Notes: generated by a model not told the origin, from the letters alone. A stretch of DNA of 64,000 nucleotides from Echinicola vietnamensis DSM 17526 (GCF_000325705.1 NC_019904.1:5439501-5503500); one strand, 5' to 3'. Counted from the first letter of the stretch, positions 33,543 through 43,517 are shown. Translations and numbers: made by a program.

Positions 33543-34652
33543 ATGGCAAGGTATTGTTTAACCATTTCATTGGCTGTTTTCCTGCTCTCCTGTGCCGAAA
33601 AGCCCAGCCCGCAGGCCATTCTGGAACAGGCCAAAACCATGATGGCCGCGCGTCAGACCATCCATCACACCTCGGTTTATCACTGGGAAAATGCCTTGGA
33701 TGAAATGGATACTTTTCAATATGACCTCCAGTTCTTAAAAAAGGATAACGAATATTTTGACTACGATTATATTGCCAAAGGAGCACATTACGATGTCATC
33801 TATATCAATGACGAATTCAAAATCATCAATCACCGTGACAGTACGGTGGAAGTTTTCCCTCCCTCTCGATTGGAAAACAATATTGACCGGATCCGCAATA
33901 CCATGGCATTGGCCTTTAATCCTGTTTTGCTCCTACAGCAAGATCACTGGACCTACCTTAGGGACACCACGGTAGATGGAGCGGTCTATCATGATTATTA
34001 CGAAGTGGAAATGGATACGGTCATTGATGGAAAGAAAATCCACCTTCAGCGGCATCTTTTCATCAACCCAGCCACGAAGACACCAGCCTTTTTTTCAAAC
34101 AGGCTTTACCATAATGGCAGCAGGTCACAGTTGATCAATGCTTATTTCGCCGACTATGATTTTGGGGACGCCCAAGAGGCACTTACCTATTTACCGCCGA
34201 GGAACTATCTTTCCATTTCCGGGAAGGATAAAAATCAAGACAAGCGCATGATGCTAAAAGCTGGGGATATGGCTCCTGATTTCGAGCTGTCCACCTTGGA
34301 CGGAAAAAGCTTTAAACTATCGGACATGAGGGGGCAAAAGGTATTGCTGGACTTCTCCATGATCAACTGTGGTTGGTGCAACATTGCACTGGAGCATTTT
34401 ACCAGGCAGGACTTTCGCTTTCGGCCAGACATCAAGCCCATCTATATCAATCCGGTAGACCCTGAAGAGGATGTAAAAAAGTACCAATCACTCAAGAACA
34501 TTCCATTTCCAATCATTGCTGGTGCGGAAACGGTAGGTAAGGCATACGGCGTAAGCGGCTACCCGTCTTTTTTTCTGATCGATGAAAAAGGCATCATCGA
34601 AAAAGCCTTTGCGGGTTATGATAGAGCATTAGTAATGGAATGGGGTCAGTAA
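33543..34652 (+). CDS. Lipoprotein with C-terminal TlpA/AhpC-type thioredoxin domain
   Basis: 369 residues with a lipoprotein signal (LAVFLLSCAEKP). Residues 20-235 form an unassigned beta-rich domain seen in many Bacteroidota redoxin lipoproteins (YDYIAKGAHYDVIYINDE, YEVEMDTVIDGKKIHLQRH). The C-terminal thioredoxin fold (about 238-369) begins GDMAPDFELSTLDGKSFKLS and has the active site SMINCGWCN (Cys276-Gly-Trp-Cys279) and the cis-Pro loop YGVSGYPSFFLID. It lies 82 bases after the PepSY gene and may be read with it, but no iron-specific feature is visible. Likely a periplasmic thiol-disulfide protein. Confidence 0.82.
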   Translation: MARYCLTISLAVFLLSCAEKPSPQAILEQAKTMMAARQTIHHTSVYHWENALDEMDTFQYDLQFLKKDNEYFDYDYIAKGAHYDVIYINDEFKIINHRDSTVEVFPPSRLENNIDRIRNTMALAFNPVLLLQQDHWTYLRDTTVDGAVYHDYYEVEMDTVIDGKKIHLQRHLFINPATKTPAFFSNRLYHNGSRSQLINAYFADYDFGDAQEALTYLPPRNYLSISGKDKNQDKRMMLKAGDMAPDFELSTLDGKSFKLSDMRGQKVLLDFSMINCGWCNIALEHFTRQDFRFRPDIKPIYINPVDPEEDVKKYQSLKNIPFPIIAGAETVGKAYGVSGYPSFFLIDEKGIIEKAFAGYDRALVMEWGQ

Positions 34653-35235
34653 TTTTGGAACTGCCCCCTTATGGCGAACGGTGGGTATTTTTCGATTTCC
34701 TTAACGCTACAGGCAATCCATTAACGGTCCTTTGGAGTACTTGTTCTTGGGACCGTTGATGAGGCCTTCATAAAATAAGATAGATCAAGGGTGGATAAGA
34801 TAGGTCCATTCCCGTTTTTCACAGTATCTAACAAATGATCAAATGGGGCAAAAAGAAATTATAACCGAAAATCAAATCCACCCAAATGGAATTTTTTTCC
34901 ATCAATGGCGATTGGGCCCAATTACAATCCCTATATTTTCAAGCAATAAAAATGCAGTAATGACTAAACAAAACACTGTCAGTATGACATTTGACCATAC
35001 GAAGTGATCCCCATCCACCTATTGCGTTCCGTCTTTTAAAATTGATCCTTGATTTATGTTAAAATTACATTACTTGTCACTTGGATTCATACCAAATAAT
35101 CACGAAGTAAAATTTCATCCGTTTCTTTTAGAAAAAATACATAAAAACGCATCTCAAACATACCATAATGCATTGAACCCAAACCCGTAACCCGGATGTT
35201 TTTTTTAGTCATTTTTTTAATGTTATTTAACACAA
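34653..35235. other. Intergenic region with several small palindromes
   Basis: No gene visible. It has an 8-bp inverted repeat AACGGTCC/GGACCGTT (34723-34730, 34750-34757) without a T run, ATGGAA-TTTTT-TTCCAT (34886-34902) and the perfect palindrome ATTGGGCCCAAT (34911-34922). These may be regulatory for the hybrid kinase, but none is convincing alone. Confidence 0.45.
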
Positions 35236-38200
35236 TTGTCCGATATATTTACCAATATCCGGTATTCAACACTTATTAAAAACATTGACCCTTCAGTGAA
35301 AACCACCAATCCACCATATCAGCAAAACGCTAAATTATTAAAGGCGGCCCTAAAGCTCACCCCGTTTAAAAGTGGCATAATAGTGATCACGAAGGACAAG
35401 GGACTTCAGCCAGTTGTAGAAACCAATTTGGAAGATGGATCCTTTGAGGTAGATGTTAAGCTGCTAACAAAACTCCTTGAACACACTGAATCAGCAAGTA
35501 TCAAGGACCTTCCCATCAGAATTGGGGCATCAAAAACCCAGCAGGGAATCCTTGCCCCTTTTAATATTGGAATGCAAAAAAACAAGGGTGCATTTCTTTT
35601 ATTCAATACTGAAACTGCCCCCCTACCAGATAGAGAAATCTTAGAGACGGTTGGAATTCTTGCAGATACTTTTGGACGATCGGTTGGACCGGATCCAATC
35701 TCAACAGAAAAACATTATGGTGAGAACCAATTCAGGGATTTCTTTGAAAATTCCATGGGGCTCATGTGTGCCCATGACCTTGAAGGCAATTTTTTAATGG
35801 CCAATAAAGCAAGCGCCAATAGCCTTGGCTTTCATAAAGGAGAATTGGTCGGAAAATCACTTTCAGATGTCATCCCCCTTCAGTACCATGGATCCCTAAA
35901 ACAATACCTTAAGTATATAAGACAAAACGGGAATAGCCAAGGGACCATGCACGTGCAGCATAAAGATGGTTCCATTAGGATTTGGCTATATAGCAATATA
36001 CTGCTAAATGACCAAGCAGGAACTCCCTATGTCCTTGGGAATGCATTGGACATCACCGAGCGCCACCGTCTGGAACGTGAATACAACCGCCTAAAGGAAA
36101 TGTTGGAACAAACCAACAGTGTGGCTCGGGTCGGAGGCTGGGAGATCGATCTTCTTAAAAATGAAATATATTGGTCAAATGTAACAAGGGAAATCCATGA
36201 AGTAGGAGATGACTTTATTCCAAATACCGAAAAGGCCATAGGTTTTTATAAAGAGGGCAAACACCGTGAAGCCATTCAAAAAGCCTTTGAAAATGCCATT
36301 CACAAAGGCGAGCCCTATGACCTAGAGCTTATTCTGGTCACACCTAAAGGCAAAGAAATCTGGACACGAGCCATAGGCAAACCAGAGTTTAAAGACGGCA
36401 CTTGTATCCGGGTATTTGGCACCTTTCAGGACATTACCGTTCAGAAAATGGCGGAAATGGAAATAATAAAATCCAAAAAACTGCTTGAAGATGTTCAAAA
36501 TGCCTCTTCAGAGGTAAGCATTATCTCGACTGATACAGAAGGCATCATTACGGTATTTAACAAAGGTGCCGAAAAAATGCTGGGCTATACGGCAGAAGAA
36601 ATGGTAGGCAAACAAACCCCTGCCGTGATCCACGAGCCTAAAGAAGTAAAAGAAAGGAGTAAAGTTCTAAGCAAACAATACGAAAAGCCCATTGAAGGGT
36701 TCAGGGTCTTCGTACACAAATCCGAACTGGATGGAGCCGAAGAAAGGGAATGGACCTATATCCGAAAAGACGGGTCCAGACTGGCCGTTTCCTTGGCGGT
36801 GACCACCATGCGCCACGAATCCGGTAAAATCACGGGCTACCTGGGCATGGCCACAGACATTACCAAGCGGAAAAAAGCAGAAAAGGCCTTGACCATTGAA
36901 AAGGCCCGATTAAACGCCTTTGTCACCCATGCCCCTGCTGCGGTGGCCATGTTTGACAAGGAAATCCGCTATATCGCCTATAGTAACCGTTGGCTGGAAG
37001 AATATCAGTTGGAAGGAAAAGACCTTTATGGAAAATCACATTATGAAGTGTTTGGAACTATTTCCGAGGAATGGAAAGCAATTCATGCCCGCTGCCTCAA
37101 AGGTGAGGTCATCAGCAATGAGGAAGACCGTTGGAGACCTGACGGATGGGACCATGACCAATTTCTGCGCTGGGAGGTAAGGCCCTGGCACCACTATGAT
37201 GGAAGCATAGGTGGAATCATGATGCTCACACAGGACATCACTGAGTCCTGCCTGCAAAGGGAAGAGCTCAAAAAAGCAAAAATTCTTGCCGAACAGGCAA
37301 GCAAAGCAAAATCTGAATTTCTGGCCAACATGAGCCATGAAATCCGAACCCCGTTAAATGGCGTCATAGGCTTTACAGACTTGGTGTTAAAAACGGATCT
37401 TTCCGAGACCCAAGCGCAGTACCTGTCTATCGTCAACCAATCCGGCAATGCCCTGCTCAACATCATCAATGACATCTTGGACTTCTCCAAAATCGAGGCC
37501 GGCAAACTCGAACTGGACATTGATAGGTGTGACCTCTATGAACTTACCGAACAGACCAGTGATATCATCACCTATGAAGTACACAAAAAAGGTTTGGAGA
37601 TGTTGTTGAACATCCACCCGGACATCCCTCGGTTCATTTGGGTAGACAGTGTACGGGTAAAACAGATTATGGTTAATCTATTGGGTAACGCTTCCAAGTT
37701 CACCGAAGAAGGAGAAATAGAGCTTCAATTGTATCCTATTGACAAGGATGAAGCATCTCGGGAAATGGTCATTCGATTTTCTGTCCGGGACACGGGCATT
37801 GGCATCAAAGCAGAAAAGCAAACCAAAATCTTTGAGGCTTTTTCCCAAGAGGATGTAAGCACCACCAAAAAATATGGAGGAACTGGCCTGGGGCTTACCA
37901 TCTCCAACAGATTACTCCAATTGATGCACAGCGGGCTGCAACTTCATAGTACAGTGGGCAAAGGAAGCACCTTTTATTTTGACTTGAACGTCAAATACGA
38001 GTATGGCGAGCGGATCACCCTGGAAGAAGACCTCTCGGTAGAAAATGTGCTCATCGTCGATGACAATGATAACAACCGGATGATAATAGAGCGCATGATG
38101 GCACTTCGAGGAATTTCCACCTCCCAGGCCAAAAATGGTTTTGAGGCCATCCAGAAATTTGTAGAGGGTGAAAAATTCGACGTTGTATTGATGGATTATC

Positions 38201-39225
38201 ACATGCCCTATATGAATGGCATAGAAACGATACGTAAAATACGGGAAATCGTAGACCGACAGCCCATAATTTTTCTCCACAGCTCTTCCGATGATGACAA
38301 AATATTAAAGGCCTGCAAGGAGCTAGGTGTCAGAAAAAAGCTGGTCAAGCCCATCAAACTCCAAGAGATGTACGATGCCCTGCTATCCATCAACAAGAAA
38401 CAAGATTACCGCAAAGCAACCGACCAAAACATCGACCTTCCCAAAAACCTATTCCCGAATGATGGTAAAGTACTCATTGTGGAAGACAATACCATAAACA
38501 TGTTATTGGCAAAGACCGTTATCCATAATCTTTCCCCAGCCACTGCCATTCTGGAAGCCGCCAATGGCAAGGAAGCTCTCGAGGTGATGAAAGATGAATT
38601 ACCCTCTGTGATCTTTATGGACGTTCAAATGCCTGAAATGAACGGATATGAAGCCACTCAGGCGATCAGAAAAAAATACAATAAGCATAATATCCTGATC
38701 ATTGCCCTGACTGCTGGCAACATTAAAGGAGAAAGGGAAAAGTGTATGCAAGCAGGAATGAACGACTTTATCGCCAAACCGTTTGTGGAAGAGGACGTCA
38801 TCAAACTTATGGAAAAATGGCATTTTAACGATCTTGATTCCGACCTGAAAATCCATGCTCCATCATCCGAAAGTCCTTCCAAGAGGCTTTTTGATATCGA
38901 TAAATTCCAAGCCGTTTTAGGATTTCCAGACTTAGAAAGTGAAATGTTTCAGATCATTCTAAAATCCGGAAAATCCGAACTGGAAAAATCCGAAGCTACT
39001 TTCCTGGAAATCCTACAAAACCAGGACGAAGGAATTTCCCAGGCAGCACATAAACTCTACAGCACCGCCAGTGCCATGTACTTATCCAAACTATCGACTT
39101 TGGCCACGAAAATGGAAACCAGGAAATTCCATGATTTCAATGACCCTGGGCTGGCCGAAGAAATCAAGCAAATCTTGGAAGAAATCAAAAAAGCGCTGGT
39201 AGAGATAAACCTACATGTCAAATAA
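35236..39225 (+). CDS. Multi-PAS hybrid sensor histidine kinase with two receivers and Hpt
   Basis: 1329 residues, no membrane segment. Order: GAF-like part (1-155), four PAS domains (about 160-280, 290-410, 415-550, 555-675), DHp with SHEIRTPLNGVIGF (His701), ATPase (NLLGNASKF, DTGIGI, GTGLGLTIS), receiver 1 (LIVDDNDNN; LMDYHMP, Asp987), receiver 2 (LIVEDNTIN; FMDVQMPEMNG, Asp1129) and a C-terminal Hpt (QAAHKLYSTASAM, His1272). All phosphorelay residues are present. Start: TTG 35236, because an in-frame TAA lies at 35218 and the next in-frame ATG would cut the GAF-like domain. It lacks a DNA-binding output, so it probably passes phosphate to the sigma-54 activator or stand-alone receiver downstream. 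Confidence 0.93.
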   Translation: MSDIFTNIRYSTLIKNIDPSVKTTNPPYQQNAKLLKAALKLTPFKSGIIVITKDKGLQPVVETNLEDGSFEVDVKLLTKLLEHTESASIKDLPIRIGASKTQQGILAPFNIGMQKNKGAFLLFNTETAPLPDREILETVGILADTFGRSVGPDPISTEKHYGENQFRDFFENSMGLMCAHDLEGNFLMANKASANSLGFHKGELVGKSLSDVIPLQYHGSLKQYLKYIRQNGNSQGTMHVQHKDGSIRIWLYSNILLNDQAGTPYVLGNALDITERHRLEREYNRLKEMLEQTNSVARVGGWEIDLLKNEIYWSNVTREIHEVGDDFIPNTEKAIGFYKEGKHREAIQKAFENAIHKGEPYDLELILVTPKGKEIWTRAIGKPEFKDGTCIRVFGTFQDITVQKMAEMEIIKSKKLLEDVQNASSEVSIISTDTEGIITVFNKGAEKMLGYTAEEMVGKQTPAVIHEPKEVKERSKVLSKQYEKPIEGFRVFVHKSELDGAEEREWTYIRKDGSRLAVSLAVTTMRHESGKITGYLGMATDITKRKKAEKALTIEKARLNAFVTHAPAAVAMFDKEIRYIAYSNRWLEEYQLEGKDLYGKSHYEVFGTISEEWKAIHARCLKGEVISNEEDRWRPDGWDHDQFLRWEVRPWHHYDGSIGGIMMLTQDITESCLQREELKKAKILAEQASKAKSEFLANMSHEIRTPLNGVIGFTDLVLKTDLSETQAQYLSIVNQSGNALLNIINDILDFSKIEAGKLELDIDRCDLYELTEQTSDIITYEVHKKGLEMLLNIHPDIPRFIWVDSVRVKQIMVNLLGNASKFTEEGEIELQLYPIDKDEASREMVIRFSVRDTGIGIKAEKQTKIFEAFSQEDVSTTKKYGGTGLGLTISNRLLQLMHSGLQLHSTVGKGSTFYFDLNVKYEYGERITLEEDLSVENVLIVDDNDNNRMIIERMMALRGISTSQAKNGFEAIQKFVEGEKFDVVLMDYHMPYMNGIETIRKIREIVDRQPIIFLHSSSDDDKILKACKELGVRKKLVKPIKLQEMYDALLSINKKQDYRKATDQNIDLPKNLFPNDGKVLIVEDNTINMLLAKTVIHNLSPATAILEAANGKEALEVMKDELPSVIFMDVQMPEMNGYEATQAIRKKYNKHNILIIALTAGNIKGEREKCMQAGMNDFIAKPFVEEDVIKLMEKWHFNDLDSDLKIHAPSSESPSKRLFDIDKFQAVLGFPDLESEMFQIILKSGKSELEKSEATFLEILQNQDEGISQAAHKLYSTASAMYLSKLSTLATKMETRKFHDFNDPGLAEEIKQILEEIKKALVEINLHVK

Positions 39226-39794
39226 CGGATTTAGTGGAAAAAGTTGGAAGAAGAATTACTTCAGAAAAAACATAGGTTTTAAGTAAAATGATCACTTCAT
39301 CCCAGCCTTTACTTCAGTTGTATTTGACCTCTTATCCTATAACAAAAAAACACACGCTTGGGGCAACCAAGTGACAAATGAACCACACTGTCCTTCATAA
39401 GTACTGTAAGCGGCGAACCAAAGACCTCCCTATGCCTTAAAAAAAAACTTCCACCAAAGCCATTACATGGCTCGGTGGAAGCACACTATAAAGCATGGAT
39501 AAAATGTCACTCATGGGTGATAAGTCAACTTCTTCCTTTACCTGCTTTAGTGTTTACCAACAAGAGTTAGGTGATAGATGATGTTGGTCAATAATTCTCT
39601 TACTATACCCTCTATGCCTTAGGATTCTCATGGCAGTCTTGGAAAGAACTGATAGTGCAAGAAAATAGGTTAAATCGGAGGGATGGGCCTAGTGCCACTA
39701 CGGTTAGGCAAACCCCAACAATAACGGCTGGTTTCCAGACAATTTCGGACTGAAATCATGGTGTACCACGGCGTAGATAAGCTTAGATATGGAT
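39226..39794. other. Intergenic region with terminator and repeat copy
   Basis: Contains the minus-strand terminator (39439-39481) and most of repeat copy 2 (39654-39805). No gene is seen. Confidence 0.55.
39439..39481 (-). terminator. Terminator of the GT2 gene
   Basis: CTTCCACC-AAA-GCCAT-TAC-ATGGC-TC-GGTGGAAG (39448-39481), a 13-pair stem, preceded on the plus strand by an A run (39439-39447), hence hairpin then T run on the minus strand. It lies about 310 bases past the GT2 stop, beyond repeat copy 2. Confidence 0.8.
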
Positions 39795-39805
39795 TCAACA
39801 CGCCC
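39654..39805. repeat. Diverged 152-bp repeat, copy 2
   Basis: Matches copy 1 (20088-20240) at the first 13 bases, in a central CGGCTG-TTT block and in the GTGTACCACGGCGTAGATAAGCTT block, with nearly equal length. Its end covers the last codons of the GT2 gene, so the repeat may have replaced the original 3' end. Confidence 0.55.
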
Positions 39806-40580
39806 ATAGCAATGTCAAGTTAGGTGCCATACGGTAATTATAATAAAGCTTCAGAAACTGGAAACTTGCCTTTATCGGCGCTGAAAATCCCGACTGACAG
39901 CGCATATTTCCTGAATTATGACTAGTGGGAATTTCTGTTTTTCCCACGTTCATAAATTCGCCTCCCAATTTTTGCTGTAACCGGAGTATCATTTCTATTT
40001 CATACCAAGCCGAAGAAAGGAAGCGCTTTCCAAATATTGAAGGGATTATATTACGGTGAAATACCAAGGACATCCTAAATAGCTCGGCCATTTGTACTCC
40101 AAAAGCCCGATATATAAACTTGCTCCCAACCTTATACATAAACAGCCTTTTCTCCTTTGACGAAATGCTGGATAAATCCTTTCTCTTGCCAATGATGACC
40201 TCCGTGTCCCTTTCTGCTGCTTTCTTATGAACCATTTGTAGCCACCCTTCAGGACTAAAATCCAAACAGGAATCCAAGCAACCTAAAAAGACAACGGGAT
40301 AATGTTCATATACATGTAACATTCCATCCCTTAGGGCATTTGCCTTTCCTTCTTTCACTTTTTTATGAATAATTATTACGTTCTCGGAGGATTCTATCTT
40401 GATCCGACGAAGTAGCTTGAACGTTTTATCCGTACTTCCATCATCGATAAAACAAAGAAGCACTCCGGGATTCATACGGGCAAATGTCAAGAAGTGATGA
40501 AAGGGGAATACCCCCTCTTCATTATAACATGAAACCACAATGGCGTATTTTTGATAATGCTCTTTAGGTACACTGTTCAT
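39795..40580 (-). CDS. GT2-family glycosyltransferase
   Basis: 261 residues. GT-A fold: IVVSCYNEEGVFP at the nucleotide-binding strand, CFIDDGSTDKTF, KVKEGKANALRDGM and a metal-binding acidic motif in FLGCLDSCLDFSPEG. It resembles dolichyl-phosphate-mannose-synthase-like GT2 enzymes but has no C-terminal membrane helices. The last residues (NLTLLWAC) come from within repeat copy 2, so the protein may have lost a natural C-terminus. It is divergent from the sigma-54 activator; AATTCC-(7)-GGAATT at 40711-40729 in between might be an operator. No polysaccharide genes are adjacent; acceptor unknown. Confidence 0.82.
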   Translation of the reverse strand: MNSVPKEHYQKYAIVVSCYNEEGVFPFHHFLTFARMNPGVLLCFIDDGSTDKTFKLLRRIKIESSENVIIIHKKVKEGKANALRDGMLHVYEHYPVVFLGCLDSCLDFSPEGWLQMVHKKAAERDTEVIIGKRKDLSSISSKEKRLFMYKVGSKFIYRAFGVQMAELFRMSLVFHRNIIPSIFGKRFLSSAWYEIEMILRLQQKLGGEFMNVGKTEIPTSHNSGNMRCQSGFSAPIKASFQFLKLYYNYRMAPNLTLLWAC

Positions 40581-40812
40581 AATATTGGATCACTAGGTAA
40601 TGGCGACAGGCATTACGCATGCCTTGCTGTTACCTCCACATTAACAAATCACAGACCCAAACCATAAACCACTGTTTTACAGTGTTTTAAAAAACAACAT
40701 GCAATACCAAAATTCCAAATCATGGAATTCATTCTAATTTTTGTACCAATCATACTTTAATTTTTTCCTATATTAGGTAAGAAAAACTAAGCAGATAATT
40801 TTTATTTGGAGC

Positions 40813-42165
40813 ATGGAAGAGAAGAACGGATTTCAGATTTTTATCGTGGAGGACGACCCATGGTATGGACAGGTTCTTGAATACCATTTGACGTTAAACC
40901 CAGACTATGAAGTACGGTTATTTGAATCGGGCCAAGCGTTATTGGACCACCTTTTTCTAAAGCCTGATTTAGTCACACTGGATTTTTCACTACCTGACAT
41001 GAATGGCGACGAATTGTACCATAAAATCAGAAGTAGCCATCCTGAGTTGCCGGTCATTGTCATCAGCTCGCAAGAAAATATAGGGGTAGCTGTGAAACTC
41101 CTGAAGATGGGGGTCAGTGATTACCTCGTAAAAGATGACTCGACCAAGGACCTGCTATGGAACAGTGTGATCAGGATCAGGGAAAACCAGCACTTAAGGG
41201 AAGAAGTAAAAACCCTTAAGGAAGCGCTTGGCCAAAAGTTCAGTTTCCAGAATTCCATCATTGGGAACAGTCCCGTTCTTCAAAAGGTTTTTACCATGAT
41301 GGAAAAAGCCATCAAGACCAACATCAATGTTTCCATTACAGGAGAAACCGGGACAGGAAAAGAAGTCGTGGCCAAAGCGATCCATTATAACAGCGATCGA
41401 AAAAAGAACAAGTTTGTCGCTGTAAACATGGGCGCTATTCCCCATGAGCTTATAGAAAGTGAATTGTTTGGTTATGAAAAAGGTGCTTTCACAGGCGCTG
41501 TTACCCGAAAAATCGGAAAATTTGAAGAAGCTTCAGGGGGCACGATCTTCTTGGATGAAATAGCCGAAATGGATTTGAACAATCAAAGCAAATTGTTACG
41601 GGTCCTCCAAGAAAGGGAAGTCACGCGCGTCGGAGGAAATGAAAAAATAAAGCTGGATGTCAGGCTTATCGTGGCCACCCATCAGCATCTGGCCGAAAAG
41701 GTCAAGGCCCAAGAATTTAGGGAAGACCTTTTCTTCAGGATCATGGGATTGCCCATTGACCTTCCCCCGTTGAGGGAGCGGGGAAATGACATTATCCTTT
41801 TGGCCAAGCATTTTATGGATGAATTCTGTAAGGCCAATAAAATGCCGTCAATAACCATCAGCAACACCGCCAAAGACAAATTATTGAAATACCAATACCC
41901 CGGAAATGTACGTGAGCTAAAAGCCATCATCGAACTGGCCATCGTCATGTCCAATGAACGGGAACTCATGCCCGAAGATATTTCCTTTAACAGCATCGCC
42001 AAGGAAGACATGTTTTTATTGGAACAAAAAACGCTGAAAGAGCATACCCGGGACATTATTAAATACTACTTGAAAAAAAATGAAAATGATGTCATGAACA
42101 CCGCCAAACAACTGGACATCGGCAAGAGTACCATCTATAAAATGCTCCAAGAAGGAGAAATATAA
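40813..42165 (+). CDS. NtrC-like sigma-54-dependent response regulator
   Basis: 450 residues. Receiver (1-125) with FIVEDDPWYG, phospho-Asp57 in VTLDFSLPDMNG, Ser in VIVISSQE and Lys in DYLVKDDS. AAA+ domain with Walker A ITGETGTGKEVVAK (about 175-187), the sigma-54 contact motif GAFTGA (224-229), Walker B GGTIFLDEI (242-250) and arginine-rich REDLFFRIMGLPIDLPPLRE. A C-terminal Fis-type helix-turn-helix follows (NDVMNTAKQLDIGKSTIYKM). All parts needed to activate sigma-54 RNA polymerase are intact. No dedicated kinase is adjacent; the large hybrid kinase upstream and the Hpt protein 32 bases downstream are the likely phosphate sources. Confidence 0.95.
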   Translation: MEEKNGFQIFIVEDDPWYGQVLEYHLTLNPDYEVRLFESGQALLDHLFLKPDLVTLDFSLPDMNGDELYHKIRSSHPELPVIVISSQENIGVAVKLLKMGVSDYLVKDDSTKDLLWNSVIRIRENQHLREEVKTLKEALGQKFSFQNSIIGNSPVLQKVFTMMEKAIKTNINVSITGETGTGKEVVAKAIHYNSDRKKNKFVAVNMGAIPHELIESELFGYEKGAFTGAVTRKIGKFEEASGGTIFLDEIAEMDLNNQSKLLRVLQEREVTRVGGNEKIKLDVRLIVATHQHLAEKVKAQEFREDLFFRIMGLPIDLPPLRERGNDIILLAKHFMDEFCKANKMPSITISNTAKDKLLKYQYPGNVRELKAIIELAIVMSNERELMPEDISFNSIAKEDMFLLEQKTLKEHTRDIIKYYLKKNENDVMNTAKQLDIGKSTIYKMLQEGEI

Positions 42166-42197
42166 ATAACGCATATTACCATCAACCAACACTGAAT

Positions 42198-43517
42198 TTG
42201 CTGACCACTTTTAATACCATAGTGGACCAATCACTGATCGCATCCGGCAACCTGACGCTGGAAAAATCTTCATTTGATTTAAGACAGCATCTGGAATCGG
42301 TCATAAAAATAATAAGACCCCTTGCCTTAGCATCCAAGCGTTTCGAAGTCATTCACACTACATTTCACCCCAATATTGACCAAGTCTTTCTGGGAGACCC
42401 ATACCGGATCAGTCAACTGCTCCTGTATGTTTTAGAAAATATAATAAAATCCGCAGGTGGAAAGGCATTGTCCCTATCTGCTGAGATGGCAGAAGAAAAT
42501 TCCCATCGACAATTGATCCGCATCAACATCAATGGTGTTGACCGAAAAGTCCTGGAAAACCTAGCGTCCAAACTTTCGGCCCATGCAAATCCAGGCGGTC
42601 GCAAAAAACCTCTTGACCCTAGCCCAATAATCAGTATTTGCCAAGGACTGGTCTACTTTCTCCATGCAGAAATTTCCGTCCAACACGATCATACAAATGA
42701 AAGTACGTTGGTCATGCTGCTTCCCCTGCTCAAAGGGAACCTAAAATCCCATCCCTCACATCCCCAACCAACCATCACCGGTAAGGAACTGGAAAACCGG
42801 TGTGTTTTGGTCGCCGATGGCGCTGCCATAAACCTATCCATTGTCCGCAACATCCTCAATGAAGCTGGAGCCAATGTACTGAAAGCCCACAATGGAATCG
42901 AGGCATTGAAAGTACTTGAAGAAACTACCGTAGACTTGGTTCTTTTGGATCATCGATTACCTATTTTGGACGGAGAACAAACTGCCCGCATCATCCGGAG
43001 CAAGTACGGGGATCGCTTACCGATCGTCGCCATGACCACCTACCCGATCACTGAAAAAGACCAACGATTTTTACACAGCGGGCTGGACGATTACCTGACC
43101 TCCCCATTTGGCCCGCAGCAGTTATTGGATAAAATCAATCACTGGCTACAACTAAGAACCCTTAAAAATGAAGAAAAACCTTCTACTCAACCACTCTTTG
43201 ACCTGAACAGGTTAGACGCCATCGCACCGGGCAATGCAGCATTTAAACGCCGAATGGTCGACCTCTTCAAATCCCTTTCCCAAACGTCGGTCCAAGAAAT
43301 GAAGGCTGCCCTGCCCCATGATCCGGAAGAAAACATCCAAAAAATCGCCCATCGATTAAAGCCCTCGATTTCCACGCTGGGAATCGACAGCCTCAAGGAG
43401 CCATTAACCGCCTTAGAGAGCGGAACCTTGGCTTCAGAAGAAAAAGAAAAAGCCATCCAACAGCTAGAAACTGTTTTGTCACAGGTTTATAAAGAACTGG
43501 ATCGACTGGAACCATAA
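42198..43517 (+). CDS. Degenerate kinase (no phosphoacceptor His) with receiver and Hpt domains
   Basis: 439 residues from TTG 42198; the frame is open back to 42141 with no ATG. It starts in what is the second DHp helix of hybrid kinases (NLTLEKSSFDLRQHLESVIK), so the phosphoacceptor helix is absent. The ATPase part keeps the fold (FLGDPYRISQLLLYVLENII) but lacks the DxGxG and GTGLGL motifs, so ATP binding is doubtful. The receiver (201-318) has Asp251 in LVLLDHRLP, but the conserved Lys of the LTKPF motif is Ser302 (DYLTSPFG) and the acidic pair is reduced to VADGA. The Hpt domain keeps His385 (KIAHRLKPSISTLG). It probably works as a phosphotransfer or scaffold protein for the sigma-54 activator 32 bases upstream. 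Confidence 0.82.
   Translation: MLTTFNTIVDQSLIASGNLTLEKSSFDLRQHLESVIKIIRPLALASKRFEVIHTTFHPNIDQVFLGDPYRISQLLLYVLENIIKSAGGKALSLSAEMAEENSHRQLIRININGVDRKVLENLASKLSAHANPGGRKKPLDPSPIISICQGLVYFLHAEISVQHDHTNESTLVMLLPLLKGNLKSHPSHPQPTITGKELENRCVLVADGAAINLSIVRNILNEAGANVLKAHNGIEALKVLEETTVDLVLLDHRLPILDGEQTARIIRSKYGDRLPIVAMTTYPITEKDQRFLHSGLDDYLTSPFGPQQLLDKINHWLQLRTLKNEEKPSTQPLFDLNRLDAIAPGNAAFKRRMVDLFKSLSQTSVQEMKAALPHDPEENIQKIAHRLKPSISTLGIDSLKEPLTALESGTLASEEKEKAIQQLETVLSQVYKELDRLEP

Noticed and set aside
39795..40580. Capsule or exopolysaccharide locus around the GT2 gene
   Set aside because: No other sugar, flippase or polymerase genes are nearby.
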